This document shows positions 60,372 through 64,000 of a stretch of 64,000 nucleotides of DNA, in pieces. The translations under genes and the position numbers were made by a program. Origin of the DNA: Agarilytica rhodophyticola (GTDB lineage: Bacteria; Pseudomonadota; Gammaproteobacteria; Pseudomonadales; Cellvibrionaceae); contig NZ_CP020038.1 of the NCBI RefSeq assembly GCF_002157225.2, positions 5,176,501 to 5,240,500 on the forward strand, read 5' to 3'. Position 1 is the stretch's first letter. Each line of letters begins with the position of its first letter. The notes under the pieces are model-generated. The model had not been told where the DNA came from and searched no databases. It saw only the letters and a list, made by a program, of their open reading frames with translations.

Positions 60372-60404
60372 AAAAAGGTTGGCGGAGGATACAGCCAACC
60401 TTTG
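60372..60404 (-). terminator. Terminator of tuf copy 3
   Basis: GGTTGGC / GCCAACC stem with a 10-base loop followed by TTTTTG on the minus strand, about 20 bases after the tuf stop. It is unrelated to the terminators of copies 1 and 2. Confidence 0.88.
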
Positions 60405-60422
60405 TAGAAGTAAACCTAATTA

Positions 60423-61646
60423 TTATGCAATAATTTTTGCTACAACACCTGCACCTACAGTACGACCACCTTCACGAATCGCAAAACGCAAACCTTCGTC
60501 CATCGCAATTGGGCAGATCAACGTCACTGTCATTTGAATGTTATCACCTGGCATCACCATCTCAACGCCTTCTGGTAATTCACAAGCACCGGTTACGTCC
60601 GTGGTACGGAAGTAAAACTGGGGACGGTAGCCTTTAAAGAAAGGCGTATGACGACCACCTTCATCTTTGGACAAGACGTATACTTCACCTTCGAAAGTCG
60701 TGTGAGGCGTAATAGAACCTACATGCGCCAATACTTGACCACGCTCTACTTCTTCACGCTTAGTACCACGCAACAGAACACCCACGTTCTCACCTGCACG
60801 GCCTTCGTCAAGTAACTTACGGAACATTTCAACACCGGTGACAGTCGTCTTTGTCGTCTCTTTAACACCGACAATTTCAACTTCTTCACCTACTTTAACA
60901 ATACCGCGCTCAACACGACCTGTCACAACCGTTCCACGACCTTGGATCGAGAACACGTCTTCGATAGGCATAATGAAAGCACCGTCGATCGCACGCTCTG
61001 GCTCAGGAATGTATTCATCCAACGTCTCAACCAACTTCTTAACCGCTGATGTACCCAATTCGTTGTCGTCTTGACCGTTCAACGCCATCAAAGCAGAACC
61101 CGCAATAATGGGCGTGTCGTCTCCTGGGAATTCATACTCAGAAAGAAGATCACGTAATTCCATTTCAACCAATTCCAACATCTCTGCGTATTCTTCTGAG
61201 TCTACACCGCCACAGTCTTCTGCTAGAAGGTCTGCTTTGTTCAAGAACACCACAATGTAAGGTACACCTACCTGACGAGACAACAAGATGTGCTCACGTG
61301 TTTGTGGCATAGGGCCATCCGTAGAACCACACACTAAGATCGCACCGTCCATTTGAGCAGCACCAGTGATCATGTTTTTCACGTAGTCCGCGTGTCCTGG
61401 ACAGTCAACGTGGGCGTAGTGACGCGTAGGCGAGTCATACTCAACGTGAGACGTCGCGATGGTGATACCGCGCTCACGCTCTTCCGGTGCATTATCGATA
61501 CCATCAAAGGCAACGGCGTCACCGCCCCATACTTCCGCACACACGCGCGTTAAGGCTGCTGTTAATGTTGTTTTACCGTGGTCAACGTGACCTATCGTGC
61601 CTACGTTTACATGCGGTTTGTTTCTTTCAAATTTTTCCTTTGCCAT
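60423..61646 (-). CDS. tuf: Elongation factor Tu, copy 3 (tRNA-tufB position)
   Basis: A 407-aa EF-Tu identical in protein to the other two copies. It starts with ATG at 61646, unlike the GTG of copies 1 and 2. In the first 200 bases of the gene it has a handful of silent changes (for example the third bases near 61446, 61509, 61542 and 61620), while the rest reads as identical. That gradient at one end is the mark of gene conversion. It is cotranscribed with four upstream tRNAs. Confidence 0.97.
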   Translation of the reverse strand: MAKEKFERNKPHVNVGTIGHVDHGKTTLTAALTRVCAEVWGGDAVAFDGIDNAPEERERGITIATSHVEYDSPTRHYAHVDCPGHADYVKNMITGAAQMDGAILVCGSTDGPMPQTREHILLSRQVGVPYIVVFLNKADLLAEDCGGVDSEEYAEMLELVEMELRDLLSEYEFPGDDTPIIAGSALMALNGQDDNELGTSAVKKLVETLDEYIPEPERAIDGAFIMPIEDVFSIQGRGTVVTGRVERGIVKVGEEVEIVGVKETTKTTVTGVEMFRKLLDEGRAGENVGVLLRGTKREEVERGQVLAHVGSITPHTTFEGEVYVLSKDEGGRHTPFFKGYRPQFYFRTTDVTGACELPEGVEMVMPGDNIQMTVTLICPIAMDEGLRFAIREGGRTVGAGVVAKIIA

Positions 61647-61700
61647 TGCGATGGTTTCCTCAACTGGGACTATTCACATTCTAAAAAAGATCATTAAAAA

Positions 61701-61776
<76 letters not shown>

Positions 61777-61789
61777 AAAAATCTTCAAT

Positions 61790-61863
<74 letters not shown>

Positions 61864-62088
61864 GAGACGCCTAGCAAGACACCAACGATCAATTGCTCAG
61901 TCCAGCGCTAAAAGCCTTGCTAGCATATAAGAGTTAACAGGCCTTTCACACTTGATAAAAGATTTTCTAAGTAGACAACTAATTCAACTAGCTACTGATA
62001 CAGTAAATAATGCAGTATTATGAACTTACACTTGATCTACTCTAGGTTAGCGCCTTAAAGCGCTAACAAAACAATTCTTGAAAGTTAA

Positions 62089-62172
62089 TGGTGCAGGGGG
62101 GTGGATTCGAACCACCGAAGCTTGCGCGTCAGATTTACAGTCTGATCCCTTTGGCCACTCGGGAACCCCTGC
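62089..62172 (-). tRNA. tyrU: tRNA-Tyr (anticodon GTA)
   Basis: An 84-nt class II tRNA with encoded CCA, acceptor GCAGGGG/CCCCTGC, anticodon loop CTGTAAA and a long variable arm (CGCGCAAGC region). The 225-bp gap to tRNA-Gly is longer than usual and empty. Confidence 0.96.
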
Positions 62173-62298
62173 ATGCACTTTAACTTACTAAATAACTCTT
62201 GCTTGCATATGCTCACATAATTTTGCGAGCCACTCAGAACAATCGGCCTTCTGAGTAAGTTTCTGAACAAGTCGCCTTTTGGCGACCCGGCAGAAAAA

Positions 62299-62374
62299 TG
62301 GAGCTGGTGAGAGGAGTCGAACCCCCGACCGGCTGATTACAAGTCAGCTGCTCTACCAACTGAGCTACACCAGC
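62299..62374 (-). tRNA. thrU: tRNA-Thr (anticodon TGT)
   Basis: A 76-nt gene with encoded CCA, acceptor GCTGGTG/CACCAGC, anticodon loop CTTGTAA, T arm GGTTCGACTCC. First gene of the thrU-tyrU-glyT-thrT-tuf operon, the same order as in E. coli. Confidence 0.96.
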
Positions 62375-62418
62375 TCTACAAACCACTTTTTAGTTGTGTC
62401 TCTCAAAGTGGAGGCGGG

Positions 62419-62447
62419 ATTCTAGTGAAAGTTTTACTGGGAAGCAA
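62419..62447 (-). promoter_or_regulatory. Promoter of the tRNA-tuf operon
   Basis: Minus-strand TTGCTT (62442-62447), 17 bases, TAGAAT (62419-62424), followed by a GC-rich CCCGCC discriminator typical of stringent tRNA/rRNA promoters. The -35 box overlaps the 3' end of the SPOR-like gene. Confidence 0.75.
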
Positions 62448-63165
62448 CATCTAAACAATAATTTTGTCTTCTTTCGAGCATATTTATTCCTTCCATAGCT
62501 CGCTCCCAGCTCAAACTGCTCATTTTTGCGCCTTCACCGGGTGCAAGCATGACCCAGGTCTCGTGATAAGACCTTTCGATCTCATCAATTTTTGGTTCAA
62601 GTCCGAGTGCTCTAATTTGCTTTATTCGAACGTCAGATGATGATTTTTTGCTAAACATGCCTAAAGAAATACCATTGGCTAATTCTCCTTTAGGGATGAC
62701 ATAACTATCAATTCTCTTCGCCTGCAGCTCACCGAGTAACCGGAGTGCTTCCTGTCGACTTGATTGTGGCTCAAGATATACCCAATAACCTGGCCCAGCA
62801 GGCAACTCAATATCTCTTACCGAACTAGATATTTCGATCGCATTTAAACGTTCAACAAAATTATTGGCTTCCTCAGTGGATTTAAATGGTCCGACAAGCT
62901 CACAAAAAGGCTTACCACTATTTTGTTCTGCCCGACGGGCTTTATTGCTAAGTACGGACAAGCTAGAAGCTTTAGGTAGTCTCGAAGAAGCACCTTTTGA
63001 GTCACTATTAAGCTCAGACAAAAGAATAAGCTCAGGAAAACTAGCGTAGGGGTTGGGAGTGCTACTACTGGTAGCAGGTTGACGAGACGATGAAGGAGTA
63101 ACAAGCATTCCCCAAGCAAAAGCTAGAAGATTAAGAAAACTAAGAGAGAAAAATATCCAGCGCAT
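62434..63165 (-). CDS. SPOR-domain-like membrane-anchored protein
   Basis: A 243-aa protein with one N-terminal TM helix (FFSLSFLNLLAFAWGML), a Ser/Pro-rich periplasmic linker and a C-terminal region (about residues 85-205) with the SPOR-like pattern: FCELVGPFKSTEEANNFVERL, YWVYLEPQSSRQEALRLLGE and LGMFSKKSSSDVRI. SPOR domains bind denuded peptidoglycan at the septum. The same type of gene follows coaX in Pseudomonas and relatives. It lies 74 bp after coaX. Confidence 0.8.
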   Translation of the reverse strand: MRWIFFSLSFLNLLAFAWGMLVTPSSSRQPATSSSTPNPYASFPELILLSELNSDSKGASSRLPKASSLSVLSNKARRAEQNSGKPFCELVGPFKSTEEANNFVERLNAIEISSSVRDIELPAGPGYWVYLEPQSSRQEALRLLGELQAKRIDSYVIPKGELANGISLGMFSKKSSSDVRIKQIRALGLEPKIDEIERSYHETWVMLAPGEGAKMSSLSWERAMEGINMLERRQNYCLDVASQ

Positions 63166-63239
63166 AGAGTTAAGCTCAAAACATCAATACGATGTAGTTA
63201 ATAATAACTGAAATACATGAGAACTGGTTACAATTCCAG

Positions 63240-63962
63240 TTAAGATTCCGTCTGCATTAAACCCTCCAAAACCAAATATTCACTTATTTGTGCGTGCTCT
63301 GGCAAAAATGATTTGACCGAAAAGGCGTCACCGCCGGTCACAAAGATTTTTGTATCGGGTTCCATTTTGGCCGTCAGCTCTGCCATAAACCCTTTTATCA
63401 TCGCACTCAAGCCGTTAGCCACGCAAGGAATGGTATCGCAGCCCAATTTCCAGTCATGGTGAATATTAATAGCATCCACCTTAACAGCTGAGGTTTTCTC
63501 GAACAGTGCTCGTCTCATCATAGCTATACCAGGCACAATAAGTCCTCCCTGATGCAGCCCAGAATGATCAATACAATCCACGGTCAGAGCACTACCTGCA
63601 TCCACTACAAGGCAGGCGCTTTGCACCTTTTGCCAAGCAGCTAGCATTGCTAACCATCGATCCACACCCAGGTTATCGATATTCGCGTAAGAAGCGGTAA
63701 CACCGCCGTAATGCTTTTTCACTTTAGCGAAGGATGGCGATAAACCTAAATACGTTTCTCCCCATCGGGATATGCTTATATTTTTTTCTGCAACAACTGA
63801 AGAGACGGCAAACGATGTAATGGTTTTGGTTGGTAGATTTTCAATTTTTTGCTCGAGGGAGAGCATATTGGCAGAATTGATTACACCGCAATCAATAAGA
63901 GAGGAGTTTTCTTCTATAGCCCATTTCCAACGTGTGTTACCGGCATCTAATAAGAGTCTCAT
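63240..63962 (-). CDS. coaX: Type III pantothenate kinase
   Basis: A 240-aa ASKHA-fold kinase making 4'-phosphopantothenate, the first step to coenzyme A. Motifs: phosphate loop LLLDAGNTRWKWA, NIDNLGVDRWLAMLAA, VVDAGSALTVDCID and GGLIVPGIAMMRRAL, plus TGGDAF near the end. Type III enzymes use NH4+ or K+ and resist CoA feedback. Its ATG overlaps the birA stop (ATGA). Confidence 0.95.
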   Translation of the reverse strand: MRLLLDAGNTRWKWAIEENSSLIDCGVINSANMLSLEQKIENLPTKTITSFAVSSVVAEKNISISRWGETYLGLSPSFAKVKKHYGGVTASYANIDNLGVDRWLAMLAAWQKVQSACLVVDAGSALTVDCIDHSGLHQGGLIVPGIAMMRRALFEKTSAVKVDAINIHHDWKLGCDTIPCVANGLSAMIKGFMAELTAKMEPDTKIFVTGGDAFSVKSFLPEHAQISEYLVLEGLMQTES

Positions 63963-64000
63963 TGGTTTACCCGTAAACTAATTTCACCACCGACAAAATG
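63959..64000 (-). CDS. birA: Biotin ligase/repressor BirA, C-terminal end only
   Basis: Thirteen codons plus TGA remain: HFVGGEISLRVNQ, matching the GGEISLR end of the BirA C-terminal domain. The stop overlaps the coaX start as ATGA. birA-coaX adjacency is common in gammaproteobacteria and supports the call. The rest lies beyond the right edge. Confidence 0.8.
   Translation of the reverse strand, partial: HFVGGEISLRVNQ

Overview
The window is a chromosomal segment of a gammaproteobacterium. The evidence is the gene order, read on the minus strand from the right end: birA, coaX, a SPOR-like gene, tRNA-Thr/Tyr/Gly/Thr, tuf, tRNA-Trp, secE, nusG, rplK, rplA, rplJ, rplL, rpoB, rpoC, rpsL, rpsG, fusA, tuf, and at the left end rpsJ and rplC. 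Protein sequences and the coaX/SPOR context look like the Pseudomonas/Cellvibrio side of the class. The AT-rich spacers, lipid A deacylase-like protein and secreted beta-helix proteins would suit a marine Cellvibrionales-type bacterium, but that placement is inference.

The ribosomal/RNA polymerase supercluster is interrupted between tuf and rpsJ by two accessory blocks. Block A (about 1.3-21.8 kb) is one long minus-strand Tad (Flp) pilus locus. It starts with the major pilin flp, then TadG-like, pseudopilin, small pilin, CpaB, secretin, FHA-CpaF ATPase, TadB, TadC, DUF192, TadD-like lipoprotein, TadE-like and OmpA genes. It ends in a tail of unusual genes. The standout is a 714-aa protein (3353-5497) that begins with a Flp-type prepilin segment, continues as a Gly/Thr minisatellite linker and a Hint self-processing domain, and ends in a candidate PD-(D/E)XK nuclease. 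A cytoplasmic beta-propeller-like protein follows in TAATG overlap and could be its immunity partner. This looks like a polymorphic toxin displayed on or delivered by a Tad pilus. No prepilin peptidase (TadV) and no TadZ/CpaE is in the window.

Block B (about 24.1-42.8 kb) is flanked by two directly repeated tuf genes that are identical over about 1,275 bp including the terminator. It holds a second EF-G (plus strand) and a tight five-gene minus-strand operon: MATE exporter, AroE-like dehydrogenase, GT2 glycosyltransferase, HAD-IIA phosphatase and a glycosyltransferase resembling plant digalactosyldiacylglycerol synthase. It also holds a methyltransferase, a PagL-like protein, three secreted beta-rich proteins, a DsbB homologue and long AT-rich gaps. 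A third tuf sits in the tRNA-tufB position, so the window has three tuf and two EF-G genes.

Block C (42.8-62.4 kb) is the conserved str/rpoBC/L11 region. Promoters with 17-bp spacers can be read upstream of rpsJ, rpsL and the tRNA-tuf operon. The rpsL-rpsG spacer is unusually long and carries degenerate tandem repeats of about 45 bp. The rplL-rpoB spacer carries two hairpins. Everything here comes from reading sequence and recalling families. No searches were run.
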